A stretch of DNA of 64,000 nt from Reyranella sp. (GCF_030651995.1 NZ_JAUSBN010000040.1:41438-105437), one strand, 5' to 3'. Counted from the first letter of the stretch, positions 46,897 through 55,862 are shown. A program made the numbers and translations. Notes: generated from the letters alone by a model not told the origin.

Positions 46897-47646
46897 ATGA
46901 CCGAAGCCGCCGTCGGCCGCCTCGCCGGGCGTGTTGCGCTGATCACCGGCGCCTCACGCGGCCTCGGTGCAGCCGCCGCCCTCGCCTACGCCGCCGAAGG
47001 GGCACATTGCGTGCTGGTCGCCCGGACCGTGGGCGGCCTCGAGGAAGTCGACGACCGCATCAAGGAGATCGGTGGCTCCGCAACCCTCGTGCCGCTCGAT
47101 GTCACCGACGGCCCCGGGATCGACCGGCTGGGCCAGGCGCTCTTCGACCGCTTCGGCCGCCTGGACGTATTGCTGGGGAATGCCGCCATCCTGGGCACGC
47201 TCTCGCCGATAGGCCATTTCGAGCCCCGGATTTTCGAGCAGGTGATGGCGGTGAACGTGACCGCCAACTGGCGCCTGATCCGCTCGATGGACCCGCTCCT
47301 GCGCCGCTCGGATGCCGGCCGCGCCATTTTCGTGACCTCGGGCGCCTCCCGCAGGATCATTCCCTATTGGGGCGCCTACGCCACGAGCAAGGCCGCGCTG
47401 GACATGATGGTCGGCATCTATGCCGCCGAGGTCGCGCACACCCAGGTGAAGGTCAATCTCTTCAACCCGGGCCCAATGCGCACCTTCATGCGCCGCGAGG
47501 CCTTCCCGGGCGAGGACGAAGCCCATCAGATCCCGCCCGAGGCGCACGGCGAATCGCTGATCCAGCTCGCGATGCCCGCCTGCGCCATGAACGGCCAATG
47601 GGTCGCCGGCGACGCGGCCCTGGAGCAGCGCCCCAGCATCAGCTGA
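46897..47646 (+). CDS. SDR family NAD(P)-dependent oxidoreductase
   Basis: 249-residue classical short-chain dehydrogenase: cofactor motif TGASRGLGAAAALAYA, LLGNAAILGTLSP in place of NNAG, Ser in VTSGASRRIIPYW and the YATSK catalytic pair near residue 160. The substrate is unknown. It follows purF by 10 bases, an arrangement seen in other alphaproteobacteria, so it may be cotranscribed. The ATG at 46897 gives the usual short N terminus. Confidence 0.9.
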   Translation: MTEAAVGRLAGRVALITGASRGLGAAAALAYAAEGAHCVLVARTVGGLEEVDDRIKEIGGSATLVPLDVTDGPGIDRLGQALFDRFGRLDVLLGNAAILGTLSPIGHFEPRIFEQVMAVNVTANWRLIRSMDPLLRRSDAGRAIFVTSGASRRIIPYWGAYATSKAALDMMVGIYAAEVAHTQVKVNLFNPGPMRTFMRREAFPGEDEAHQIPPEAHGESLIQLAMPACAMNGQWVAGDAALEQRPSIS

Positions 47647-47670
47647 GGACGCCGCAGGCAGTTTCGAGGA

Positions 47671-47693
47671 GGTGACGGCGCGGGGCCGTCACC
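47671..47693. terminator. Bidirectional hairpin between convergent genes
   Basis: GGTGACGGC (47671-47679) pairs perfectly with GCCGTCACC (47685-47693) around a 5-base loop, in the 54-base gap between the ends of the SDR gene and the molybdenum hydroxylase operon. No T-run follows on either strand, so it may be a Rho-assisted or protective 3' hairpin. Confidence 0.55.
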
Positions 47694-47700
47694 AGCTCCC

Positions 47701-49974
47701 CTATTCGGCGGCCATGTCCATCGTCGCCAGCACCTTGGGCGGCGACATCGGCAGGCTGTAGAAGCGCCGGCCGAGCGCGTCGTAGACCGCGTTCGAGATG
47801 GCGCCCAGCGGCGGCACCAGCGGGACCTCGCCGACGCCGCGGACGCCCTGCGGATGCTTCGGGTTGGGGATCTCGAGGATCACCGAGTCGAGCATCGGCA
47901 GGTCGGAGCTGACCGGCATGCGGTAGTCGAGGAAGCTCGGATTATCGAGCTTGCCGTCCTTGTTGAAGATGTACTCCTCGCTGAGCGCCCAGCCGATGCC
48001 CTGGGCAGCACCGCCCTGGATCTGGCCCTCGACATAGCTGGGATGGATGGCCCGGCCGACATCCTGGAAGGCCGTGTACCTCAGCACGCGCACGATGCCG
48101 AGATCGGGGTCGACCTCGACGTCGCAGACATGGGTGGCGAAGCCGCCTTCGGCACCCGTCGTGTTGAGCTGCTGGCCGGCGCCGATCGGACCGCCGGTGG
48201 CGCTCGCCTGCGCTGCGATCTGGCCGAGGCTGAGCGGCTCGAACTTGCCGGCGTTGTCGCCGGCCGGACGAGCCTCGCCATTTTCCCAGACGACCGCGTC
48301 GGGATCGATCTTCCAGATCTTGGCCGCACGCTCGCGGAGTTGGCTGATCACGCGTTCCGTCGAGTGCGTCACGACCATGGCCGAGGCGTAGGTCACGCGG
48401 CTACCGCCGGTCAGGTTGCTGAAGCCGATGACGCTGGTGTCGCCGATCAGCACCGAGACCTTCTTGTAGTCGATGCCCAGCAGCTCGGCGGTGATGTTGG
48501 CCGTCGAGGCGCGCGAGCCGCCGATGTCGGGATGACCGGTGATCACCACCACCGTGCCGTCCTCGTTGATGTTGACCTGCGCGCTCGACTCGCCGCCGGC
48601 ATTGAACCAGAAGCCCGAGGCCACGCCGCGGCCGTAGAGCATGCCCTTCCCGGCCTTGGGCAGCGGCGTCGTGTAGTGGGCGTGCTTCTTCGCTTCCTCG
48701 ATCGTCTCGACGAAGCCGATGCGCGGATAGACCGGCCCGTGCGCGGCCTTCGTGCCCTGCTTCGCCGCGTTCTTCAGACGGAAATCCAGCGGATCCATCT
48801 TCAGCGCCTCGGCCATCTCGTCCATGACGCACTCGACGCCATAAGCGCCGATCGGCGCGCCGGGCGCGCGATAGGCCGCGACCTTGGAGCGGTTCGACAC
48901 CACGTCGTAGCCGAACGAGTGCACGTTCGGGATGTCATAGGGCGCGAAGGCGCAGCCCGCCGCGCCGCGGATGGGCGAACCGGGCAGCGCGCCGGCCTGC
49001 AGGCAGAAGGTGCCCTGCGCCGCCACCAGCTTGCCGTCCTTGGTCGCGCCGAGCTTGACGGTGCTGTAGGAGCCCGAGGTCGGGCCGGAGGCATGGAACA
49101 CCTCGGCCCGGCTCATGGTCATCTTCACCGGCCGGCCGGACTTCTTGGCCAGGATCAGCGCCAGCGGCTCGAGGTAGATGATCGTCTTGCCGCCGAAGCC
49201 GCCGCCGATCTCCGCGGGAATGGCACGGATGTCGTTCTGGGGCAGCCCGGTCAGGTAGGCGCACATGGCGCGGACCATGAACTGGCCCTGGCTGGAGCTC
49301 CAGATCGTGGCCTTGCCATCGGAGACGCTGACCAGGCAGGCATGCGGCTCGATATAGCCCTGGTGCACCGGCTGGGTTCGGAAACTGCGCTCGATGACGA
49401 CGTCGGCCTTGGCGAAGCCCTCACCGATATCGCCGAGCTTGTGCTCCAGCGTCCCGGCGATGTTCGAGGGCTTGTCCTTGTACTTGATGAAGTCGTGGAG
49501 GATCGGCGCGTCGGGCTTCATCGCCTCCTCGACGTCGATCACGAAGGGCAGCACCTCGTACTCGACCTCGATCAGCTTGCAGGCCTCCGCCGCGATCTTC
49601 TCCGTGGTTGCCGCGACCGCCGCCACCGGATGGCCGGCGAACAGCGCCTTCTCCCGCGCCATGACGTTGCGGCACATCCAGCGCATGTCCTGGATGCCCA
49701 GCATCACCGACTTCTCGATCGGGAAGTTCACGATATCCTTGGCCGTCATCACGGCCTTCACGCCGGGATGCGCTTCCGCCTTGCTGGTGTCGATCGACTT
49801 GATGCGCGCGTGCGGATGCGGGCTGCGCAGCACCTTGCCCCAGATCATGCCGGGCATGGTGGTGTCGGCGGCATAGGCCGCGCGTCCCGTCACCTTGTCG
49901 GCGCCATCGGGACGGACCGTGCGCTTGCCGATCCACTTATTGTCGTTGGCGGTGTCGGGGGTCTTCGTGTTCAT
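47701..49974 (-). CDS. Molybdenum hydroxylase large subunit (xanthine dehydrogenase/CoxL family)
   Basis: 757-residue molybdopterin-cytosine-dinucleotide-type subunit that hydroxylates its substrate with water-derived oxygen. Seen are DGADKVTGRAAYAADT, GGGFGGKTIIY (cofactor binding), and the catalytic Glu in VRGVGEVPLVPP near residue 715. The active-site loop reads AAYRAPGAP, lacking the Cys of CO dehydrogenase form I and the GAGR of form II, so it is not a CODH. The ATG at 49974 overlaps the iron-sulfur subunit stop (ATGA). Substrate (aldehyde, purine or N-heterocycle) is unknown. Confidence 0.9.
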   Translation of the reverse strand: MNTKTPDTANDNKWIGKRTVRPDGADKVTGRAAYAADTTMPGMIWGKVLRSPHPHARIKSIDTSKAEAHPGVKAVMTAKDIVNFPIEKSVMLGIQDMRWMCRNVMAREKALFAGHPVAAVAATTEKIAAEACKLIEVEYEVLPFVIDVEEAMKPDAPILHDFIKYKDKPSNIAGTLEHKLGDIGEGFAKADVVIERSFRTQPVHQGYIEPHACLVSVSDGKATIWSSSQGQFMVRAMCAYLTGLPQNDIRAIPAEIGGGFGGKTIIYLEPLALILAKKSGRPVKMTMSRAEVFHASGPTSGSYSTVKLGATKDGKLVAAQGTFCLQAGALPGSPIRGAAGCAFAPYDIPNVHSFGYDVVSNRSKVAAYRAPGAPIGAYGVECVMDEMAEALKMDPLDFRLKNAAKQGTKAAHGPVYPRIGFVETIEEAKKHAHYTTPLPKAGKGMLYGRGVASGFWFNAGGESSAQVNINEDGTVVVITGHPDIGGSRASTANITAELLGIDYKKVSVLIGDTSVIGFSNLTGGSRVTYASAMVVTHSTERVISQLRERAAKIWKIDPDAVVWENGEARPAGDNAGKFEPLSLGQIAAQASATGGPIGAGQQLNTTGAEGGFATHVCDVEVDPDLGIVRVLRYTAFQDVGRAIHPSYVEGQIQGGAAQGIGWALSEEYIFNKDGKLDNPSFLDYRMPVSSDLPMLDSVILEIPNPKHPQGVRGVGEVPLVPPLGAISNAVYDALGRRFYSLPMSPPKVLATMDMAAE

Positions 49975-50447
49975 CGGGCGGCCCTCATGTCGGCAGCGGT
50001 GTCCAGTACGGCGCGGATGATCTTGTCGTAGCCCGTGCAGCGGCACAGGTTGCCGGCCAGCCAGAAGCGGACTTCATGCTCGGTCGGATCGGGGTTCTTC
50101 TCGAGCAGCGCCTTGGCAGCCATCAGCACGCCCGGCGTGCAGATGCCGCACTGGAGCGCCGCCGATTCGAGGAACTTCTGCTGCAGCGGATGCAGTTCCT
50201 CCCCGGCCATGCCCTCGATGGTGTCGATCTTCTGCCCCTCGGCCTCGGCCGCGAGCATCAGGCAGGAACAGACGATCCGTCCGTTCAGGGTGATCGTGCA
50301 GGCGCCGCAGTCGCCGGTGCCGCAGCCTTCCTTGGCGCCGGTCAGCCCGAGCGGCCCGCGCAGGACGTCGAGCATGCTCTGGTCGGCATCGCAGAGGAAC
50401 TCCTGCGGCTCGCCGTTGATCGTGGTGGAGACGTGAAGCTTCGCCAT
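49971..50447 (-). CDS. Molybdenum hydroxylase [2Fe-2S] subunit
   Basis: 158-residue electron-transfer subunit with two 2Fe-2S clusters. The plant-ferredoxin-type cluster uses EGCGTGDCGAC and a later Cys in RIVCSC; the second uses QCGICTPG and CRCTGY. The ATG at 50447 gives the standard MAKLHVSTTING start. It overlaps the large subunit gene by 4 bases and follows the FAD subunit by 4 bases. Confidence 0.95.
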   Translation of the reverse strand: MAKLHVSTTINGEPQEFLCDADQSMLDVLRGPLGLTGAKEGCGTGDCGACTITLNGRIVCSCLMLAAEAEGQKIDTIEGMAGEELHPLQQKFLESAALQCGICTPGVLMAAKALLEKNPDPTEHEVRFWLAGNLCRCTGYDKIIRAVLDTAADMRAAR

Positions 50448-50451
50448 GGTC

Positions 50452-51318
50452 TTATTTTCCTCCCGCGCGTTCTGCGGCAATCAGTGTGGTGCGCTTCAGC
50501 AGGACGCCGGCGACCTTGGTGCGATAGGCGATGGTGCCGCGTTTGTCGTCGATCGGACGGCAGGCGGCGCTGCAGGCGGCTGCGGCCTTGGCCAGCGCCG
50601 CGTCGTCGAGCTTGGAGCCGATCAGCGCTTTCGCTGCCGCCTCGACCAGAAGCACCGTCGGCGCGACGGCGCCGAGGCCGACGCGCGCGGCGGTGCAGGT
50701 TCCGTTGTCGATCGTCAGGCTGACGCCGCACCCCACGACGGCGATGTCCATCTCGGTGCGCGGGATCATGCGCAGGTAGGCGTCGCTCGAGCCCTTCGGA
50801 CGCGGCGGCAGTGTGAACGAAACGACGATCTCGCCGGGCTCGAGGTTGAGGCGGCCCGGCCCCTTCGGCACCTTCTCGACGGCAAGCTCTCGTCGCCCGT
50901 TCGGTCCCTGGATGGTGACGATGGCGCTGGCCGCGATCATGGCCGGCACGCTGTCGCCGGCGGGCGAACCGTTGCACAGGTTGCCGCCCGGCGTGGCACG
51001 GCCCTGGATCTGGGTGGAGCCGATCAGGTTGGTGGCCTCGACGACCCCCGGCCAGACCTTGCTGACCTTGGGATGCTCGCGCAGGGCGGCGCCGGAGACG
51101 GCGGCACCGATCCGGAAGCCGCCCTCCTTCGTCTCCTCGATGGTGGTCAGCTCGCCGATCTTCTTGACGTCGACGATCGTCCCGGGTGCAACGACCCCGT
51201 TGCGCATCTGGACTAGGAGGTCGGTCCCGCCCGCCAGGATCCGGCCGGCCCCCGCCGCCGCGGCAAACGCCCGAACCGCCTCGTCGAGCGTCTTCGGCGC
51301 TACGTATTGGACATCCAT
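50452..51318 (-). CDS. Molybdenum hydroxylase FAD-binding subunit
   Basis: 288-residue flavin subunit of the CoxM/XdhA-type. AGRILAGGTDLLVQMRNG near residue 25 and ATPGGNLCNGSPAGDSVP near 105 are the FAD-binding motifs. The order FAD, FeS, Mo matches coxMSL. AAAGGG precedes the ATG at 51318. The 227-base gap upstream to der has the operon's control region plus a strong hairpin at 51492-51514. Confidence 0.93.
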   Translation of the reverse strand: MDVQYVAPKTLDEAVRAFAAAAGAGRILAGGTDLLVQMRNGVVAPGTIVDVKKIGELTTIEETKEGGFRIGAAVSGAALREHPKVSKVWPGVVEATNLIGSTQIQGRATPGGNLCNGSPAGDSVPAMIAASAIVTIQGPNGRRELAVEKVPKGPGRLNLEPGEIVVSFTLPPRPKGSSDAYLRMIPRTEMDIAVVGCGVSLTIDNGTCTAARVGLGAVAPTVLLVEAAAKALIGSKLDDAALAKAAAACSAACRPIDDKRGTIAYRTKVAGVLLKRTTLIAAERAGGK

Positions 51319-51491
51319 CGTTCTACCCTTTCATCCCGTCGGCGGCTGCGGCGCAGCTCGTTATTTCGACTTTCTTGGAGTGAAGCCTAGGGCAGCAGGT
51401 CGGTGCCGGGCAAGGCGCCTCTGCACCATTGGCCGCAATGCGGCCGATGGCATGGGCAGCTTCCTGTGATCGCTCTTTCTTCAACGCTCTC

Positions 51492-51514
51492 GGACATTGC
51501 CAGAGGCAATGTCC
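51492..51514. other. Strong hairpin downstream of der
   Basis: GGACATTGC (51492-51500) pairs perfectly with GCAATGTCC (51506-51514), 9 bp with a 5-base loop, 32 bases after the der stop and about 175 bases before the FAD subunit start. There is no T-run on either strand. It may mark the der 3' end or be an operator for the molybdenum hydroxylase genes. Confidence 0.45.
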
Positions 51515-51545
51515 TGACGCTCCCCGGGCTGAACTCCGCTCAACC

Positions 51546-52982
51546 CTACCGTTGCGGCTTGCGCCGGCCCTCGTAGGGGTTCTTCGGCTTGCGCATGCTG
51601 AGCCGGATCGGCACACCCGGCATGTCGAAGTCGTCGCGCAGGCGGTTGGTCAGGAAGCGCAGGTAGTCGTTGCCCAGTTCCTGCGGCTGGCTGACCGACA
51701 GGATGAAGGTCGGCGGGCGGCGCTTGATCTGGGTCATGAAGCGCAGCCGGATGCGGCGGCCGTTGGGCGCGAGCGGCGGCGGATGCAGCACCTCCATCTC
51801 GCGCAGCCAGCGATTGAGCTTCGGGGTCGTGACCCGCTTGTTCCAGATCTCGTAGGTCTCGAAGACCTTGGGCAGCAGTCGCTCGACGCCGCGTCCGGTC
51901 AGCGCCGAGAAGCCGACGATCGCTACGTCCTTCACCTGCGAGAACGACATCTCCAGCCGGTCGCGCAGCTTGCGCCACTGTTTCGACGACTCCGACTGGT
52001 CGTCGGCCAGCAGGTCGGTCTTGTTGACCGCGATCACCAGCGCGCGCCCCTCCTCGATCACCCAGCCGGCGATGTTGAGGTCCTGCTTCTCGGCCATGTC
52101 GGCCGCATCCAGCACGACCACCACGACGTCGGCCAGCCGGATCGTGTCGAGCGAGTCGGCCACGGAGGCCGCTTCCAGCTTGGCATCGATGCGGCTGCGG
52201 CGGCGCATGCCGGCCGTGTCGACCAGGCGAACCGGGCGGCCGCGCCATTCCCATTCGACACGAATCGAATCGCGCGTGATGCCGGCCTCGGGCCCGGTCA
52301 GGACACGCTCCTCGCCGACCAGGCGGTTGAGCAGCGTCGACTTGCCCACGTTCGGCCGCCCGACGATGGCCAGCAGCAGAGGCCGGCCTTCGGGTACGTC
52401 CTCGAGATCGGGATCGACTGCCTCGGCCTCGTCTGGATCGGCCTCCTCCGGCATCGGCTCGATGTGCCGGCTCAGAGCCTCGTGCAGGTCGCTCAATCCC
52501 TCGCCATGTTCGGCCGAGACCGGGATCGGTTCGCCGAGCCCGAGCCCATGCGCTTCGGCGAGCCCCTGCTGGCCGGCGCGGCCCTCGCACTTGTTGGCGA
52601 CCAGGATCACCTTCGCCGAGCGCTTGCGCAGCCAGTTCGCGAAGCTCTGGTCGAGGGGCAGGATTCCGGAGCGCGCGTCGATCAGGAACAGGACGACGTC
52701 CGAGCCTTCGATCGCCCGCTCCGTGAAGCGCCGCATGCGGGCCTCGAGGGCCTCGCCTCCCGCCGTTTCCCATCCCGCCGTGTCGAGCAGCATGAAGGCG
52801 AGGTCGCCGAGCTGCGCCGGCTGCTCGCGCACGTCGCGCGTGACGCCGGGCGTGTCGTCGACGATGGCGCGCCGCCGACCAGCCAGCCGGTTGAACAGCG
52901 TCGACTTGCCGACGTTGGGACGGCCGACGATGGCGACGCGGCGCAGCCCCGGGGTGGGTGGCCGTTCTTCAGCGGAGGGCAA
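51546..52982 (-). CDS. der: GTPase Der (EngA)
   Basis: 478-residue double GTPase needed for 50S assembly. Two G domains each with GRPNVGKSTL (about residues 20 and 205), DTPGVTRD and DTAGMR/DTAG motifs, and NKCEG / NKTDLL; the C-terminal KH-like domain ends with IRLSMRKPKNPYEGR. An acidic linker (EEADPDEAEAVDPDLED) joins the G domains. Read from a TTG at 52982, which overlaps the bamB end by 14 bases; no ATG fits. Confidence 0.96.
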   Translation of the reverse strand: MPSAEERPPTPGLRRVAIVGRPNVGKSTLFNRLAGRRRAIVDDTPGVTRDVREQPAQLGDLAFMLLDTAGWETAGGEALEARMRRFTERAIEGSDVVLFLIDARSGILPLDQSFANWLRKRSAKVILVANKCEGRAGQQGLAEAHGLGLGEPIPVSAEHGEGLSDLHEALSRHIEPMPEEADPDEAEAVDPDLEDVPEGRPLLLAIVGRPNVGKSTLLNRLVGEERVLTGPEAGITRDSIRVEWEWRGRPVRLVDTAGMRRRSRIDAKLEAASVADSLDTIRLADVVVVVLDAADMAEKQDLNIAGWVIEEGRALVIAVNKTDLLADDQSESSKQWRKLRDRLEMSFSQVKDVAIVGFSALTGRGVERLLPKVFETYEIWNKRVTTPKLNRWLREMEVLHPPPLAPNGRRIRLRFMTQIKRRPPTFILSVSQPQELGNDYLRFLTNRLRDDFDMPGVPIRLSMRKPKNPYEGRRKPQR

Positions 52983-54306
52983 TGAGTCGCCCGGAATCTG
53001 TCAGGACGTAGATGGTCCGGTTGGCGATGACGGGACCGAGGCGCACGCGGTCGCGCACGTCGATCTTGCCCATGATCTCGCCGGTATAGGGCGAGACCAC
53101 CACCAGATCACCCAGCGAACTGGTCAACAGAAGGCGGTCGCCCGCCAGAACCGGGCCGCCCCACAGGACCGGGACGTGCTTCTTGGCATCCTCGAACCGA
53201 GTCAGCGGCGTGACCCAGCGGACCTTGCCGGTGTCGCGGACCATGGCCACCACGTCGGCATTGCCGGTGACCACGAAAAGGAAGCGGCCTGCCGTCCACG
53301 GTGTCTGGCTGCCGCCGATGTTTCGATCCCACTGGCGCTGGCCCGAACGGAGGTCGATGCCGGCGATCTGGCCCGCCGAACCCATCGCGATCACGAGGCC
53401 GCGGTCGATCACCGGGCGGCCGCGAATGTCGGCCAGGTTGCCGAAAGCGCGGATATCCGCGCGCGCACCGATCAGCGATTCGTTCCAGATCGGACGGCCA
53501 TTGTCGGCGCGCAGCGCCACGACCTCTCCCGACGTGAACGGCGCGACGACGGTATCGCCCGAACCTGCCGGGCTGTTGCCGCCGACATATCCAGACGATT
53601 CCTGCAGACCGGGGAACTGCCACAGGTCGGAGCCGTCGGAAGCGGCCAGCGCATGCAGCTTGTTGTCGATGGCGATGACGTACACCCGGTCGTTGAACAC
53701 CAGCGGCGCTCCCCGTACCGGCGCGCTGACGCCCGAGTTCCATTCCTCCTTGCCGGTGTTCGGGTCGAGCGAATAGACCATGGCGAAGCCCGTCGTCACG
53801 AAGAGCTTCCCGCCGTAATAGGCCAGGCCGCCGCCGAATTCGTCGGAGTCGCGCGCCTTTTCCGGCGCCAGGGTGACCCGCCACAGCAGCGCGCCAGTAT
53901 CGGCATTGAAGGCCGACACGGTGCCCTGCGCGTCCTTGGCGAACACCTTGCCCTCGGCGACGACCGGCGGCGTCGTCAGGATGCGGGTCGAGCTGCTGCC
54001 CGAGCCGACGTCGGCCGTCCAGATGATCTGCGGCGAGGGCCCGATGGCCAGATTGTGCATGGCATTGTGCGCGAAGCCGCCGGACTGCGGCCAGGATTCG
54101 TTCACCGTGGGGGGCGGCAGCACGACCTGCATGCCCGCGACATCGCTGTCGGGTTCGAGGTCCTTGCGATCCCCCAGCACGGAAATTCGCTCGCCGGGCA
54201 GCGCCGTCTTCTTCTTGTCTAGGATATCGCAGCCGGAAAGGGACACCACCATCAGGGCGGCGGCGAGAAGGAAACGGGGATCGACCACGCGCAACACGCT
54301 CGACAT
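52969..54306 (-). CDS. bamB: Outer membrane assembly lipoprotein BamB
   Basis: 445-residue PQQ-like beta-propeller lipoprotein of the BAM complex. The ATG at 54306 opens a signal with lipobox LSGC (LMVVSLSGCDIL). Propeller blades are seen as repeated AFNADTGALLWR, SLDPNTGKEEWNSG, ALAASDGSDLWQF, IDLRSGQRQWDR and VSPYTGEIMGKI. Lies 4 bases after the YfgM-like gene and overlaps der, the same order as yfgM-bamB-der in E. coli. Confidence 0.94.
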   Translation of the reverse strand: MSSVLRVVDPRFLLAAALMVVSLSGCDILDKKKTALPGERISVLGDRKDLEPDSDVAGMQVVLPPPTVNESWPQSGGFAHNAMHNLAIGPSPQIIWTADVGSGSSSTRILTTPPVVAEGKVFAKDAQGTVSAFNADTGALLWRVTLAPEKARDSDEFGGGLAYYGGKLFVTTGFAMVYSLDPNTGKEEWNSGVSAPVRGAPLVFNDRVYVIAIDNKLHALAASDGSDLWQFPGLQESSGYVGGNSPAGSGDTVVAPFTSGEVVALRADNGRPIWNESLIGARADIRAFGNLADIRGRPVIDRGLVIAMGSAGQIAGIDLRSGQRQWDRNIGGSQTPWTAGRFLFVVTGNADVVAMVRDTGKVRWVTPLTRFEDAKKHVPVLWGGPVLAGDRLLLTSSLGDLVVVSPYTGEIMGKIDVRDRVRLGPVIANRTIYVLTDSGRLIALR

Positions 54307-54310
54307 CGGA

Positions 54311-54958
54311 CTACTTAGCCTCCGCGCCGCCGTGAAGATTGAGCATTGCCGTGACCCGCTGCGACGTGCCCTGCGGCACGGCCGGATCCTTGGCGATCTC
54401 GTTCCACAATTCCTTGGCGCGCTTGGTATCGCCCTTGCGCACGGCCAGCATCGCCTGGAGCTCACGCACGCTCAGACCAAACGGGCGACCGGGAGCCGCA
54501 AGCGGCTCGAGCCTGGCGACCATTTCTTCGGCCTTGGGCGTGTCGATGCTCTTGAAGGCGGCGATCACCAGGGCGAGATCGCTGAGTTCGCTCGCCGAAA
54601 GGCTGGGGGCCACCGTGGAGAGCGCGGTCACCTGCTCCTCGAGCGTGGCGCGGAGCTGCGCGGCAGTAAGCGCGGCGAGAGAACGGTAGGGCTGGAGGGC
54701 GTCGGCCGCCTGCTTCTCCAGCTCGGCACGCGCCGCGGCCGGATCCGCCGCGATCTGCGCCAGCGCGGCCGAATAGGCGACGCTCGCAGCGGCACGTTGC
54801 GCCCGATCGTACTGGCTCCAGCCCACGAATCCCGTGACGGCCACGACGATCACGACCGCTCCGGCCACCACCCAGGTGCCGTAACGACTCCACCATTCCT
54901 TCATCTCGTCCTTGCGGACGGCCTCGTCGATCTCGTGGAACGCGGCGGAGTCGGACAC
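54311..54958 (-). CDS. YfgM-like tetratricopeptide protein
   Basis: 215-residue single-pass membrane protein: a cytosolic N terminus (FHEIDEAVRKDEMKEWWSRYG), one helix at about 28-47 (TWVVAGAVVIVVAVTGFVGW) and periplasmic TPR-like helices. YfgM of E. coli is an ancillary SecYEG partner working with periplasmic chaperones. The GTG start at 54958 gives the family N terminus. Two 10-base tandem repeats lie 11-30 bases upstream. Confidence 0.88.
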   Translation of the reverse strand: MSDSAAFHEIDEAVRKDEMKEWWSRYGTWVVAGAVVIVVAVTGFVGWSQYDRAQRAAASVAYSAALAQIAADPAAARAELEKQAADALQPYRSLAALTAAQLRATLEEQVTALSTVAPSLSASELSDLALVIAAFKSIDTPKAEEMVARLEPLAAPGRPFGLSVRELQAMLAVRKGDTKRAKELWNEIAKDPAVPQGTSQRVTAMLNLHGGAEAK

Positions 54959-54968
54959 GTAGTGCTCC

Positions 54969-54988
54969 CGGAATATCGCGGAATATCA
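54969..54988. repeat. Tandem 10-base repeat upstream of the yfgM-like gene
   Basis: CGGAATATCG at 54969-54978 is followed at once by CGGAATATCA at 54979-54988. Nine of ten bases repeat with a period of one DNA turn, in the short leader or promoter of the yfgM-bamB-der operon. Confidence 0.45.
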
Positions 54989-55121
54989 ACAGCTTCAACC
55001 GCGGTTCATAGCCCCCTACCCGAGCTTTGGCAAACAACCGAATGGGGGACTCGAGGCGCTTTACCCCCACCCGCGCTTCTGCAAGAATTCATATCACTGA
55101 CATGTTCGAAGTCGCGGTGGC

Positions 55122-55457
55122 ATGACCAACCTCTACCGTTTGGCCGATCAGCGAGCCCGGCGCCGAATCGTTTCGTTCGACAAGCGGGAACTCTCGCGGC
55201 TTCTGGGTCTGTACAGCATGCGTGTGGCAACCGGCGAATGGCGAGATTACGCCATCGACTTTCGACCGGGCATGGCGATCTTCTCGATCTTCCGCCACAC
55301 CGCCGAGCAACCACTGTTTGCCATCGCCAAGGTGCCGGGGGCCGGCAATGGCGGTAGTTACGTCGTCTATAATGGGCCACGCAAACTGGCCCATGGCGAC
55401 ACGCTCGAAGACGTGCTGCGCGTCTTCGAGCGTAAACTCAGGATTTTGCTGGGATAG
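55122..55457 (+). CDS. DUF2794 family protein
   Basis: 111-residue soluble protein matching the alphaproteobacterial DUF2794 family: VSFDKRELSRLLGLYSMRVATGEWRD-like opening, then AIFSIFRHTAEQPLFAI and GDTLEDVLRVFERKL. The function is unknown. Its end lies 2 bases from the end of the convergent lipoprotein gene. Divergent from the yfgM operon. Confidence 0.82.
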   Translation: MTNLYRLADQRARRRIVSFDKRELSRLLGLYSMRVATGEWRDYAIDFRPGMAIFSIFRHTAEQPLFAIAKVPGAGNGGSYVVYNGPRKLAHGDTLEDVLRVFERKLRILLG

Positions 55458-55459
55458 CG

Positions 55460-55675
55460 CTACTTCTTCGGCGTGGTGGCCGCGCCGATACCGGCGCCGA
55501 CCGCCGTGCCGACCAGTACCGGAGCGACCAGCGGCCAACCGGCGATCGCGCCAACCGCGAGACCGGTGCCTGCGCCAATGCCGCCACCTGTTACGGCGCG
55601 CTCACCCCATGTATCGCCGCAGGCGGAAACCGACAGGGCCAGAGGCAGGACGAGAAGAGCAACGGCGGTTTTCAT
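55460..55675 (-). CDS. Small glycine-zipper lipoprotein
   Basis: 71-residue lipoprotein. The signal MKTAVALLVLPLALSVSAC ends in a lipobox (SVSAC), so Cys19 is lipidated. The rest, GGGIGAGTGLAVGAIAGWP and GTAVGAGIGAA, is a glycine-zipper, suggesting a membrane-inserted hairpin. Function unknown; such proteins are common outer membrane components. The ATG at 55675 is the start of the signal. Confidence 0.8.
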   Translation of the reverse strand: MKTAVALLVLPLALSVSACGDTWGERAVTGGGIGAGTGLAVGAIAGWPLVAPVLVGTAVGAGIGAATTPKK

Positions 55676-55786
55676 TTCAGACCTCGAAATAAAGAGGGGA
55701 ACTGCGGTAGCAGCGGTCAAAATCAATTGTCTTGGCCAAGCAAGGCCTTATGAGGCGATCTTTCGATATTTCCCTTAACGTGTCAA

Positions 55787-55815
55787 TTGGATCATTTAAC
55801 TACATGAAATATAAT
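55787..55815 (+). promoter_or_regulatory. Promoter of the homocysteine methyltransferase gene
   Basis: TTGGAT at 55787-55792, a 17-base spacer and a consensus TATAAT at 55810-55815 in an AT-rich stretch. Transcription would start near 55822, with a leader of about 40 bases. I see no SAM or SAH riboswitch in that leader. Confidence 0.65.
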
Positions 55816-55862
55816 ACTTTTTTACACAAACATCATGGGCGAGTGGCCCTTCGAGGCAAACG

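Noticed and set aside
47701..49974. Carbon monoxide dehydrogenase large subunit
   Set aside because: The gene order looks like coxMSL, but the active-site loop has neither the CSFR nor the GAGR sequence.
47854..50031. A 725-codon antisense frame over the molybdenum hydroxylase genes
   Set aside because: Composition shadow of two well-supported subunits.
55676..55862. SAM- or SAH-responsive riboswitch before the homocysteine methyltransferase gene
   Set aside because: The leader after the mapped-looking promoter is only about 40 bases and shows no matching core.
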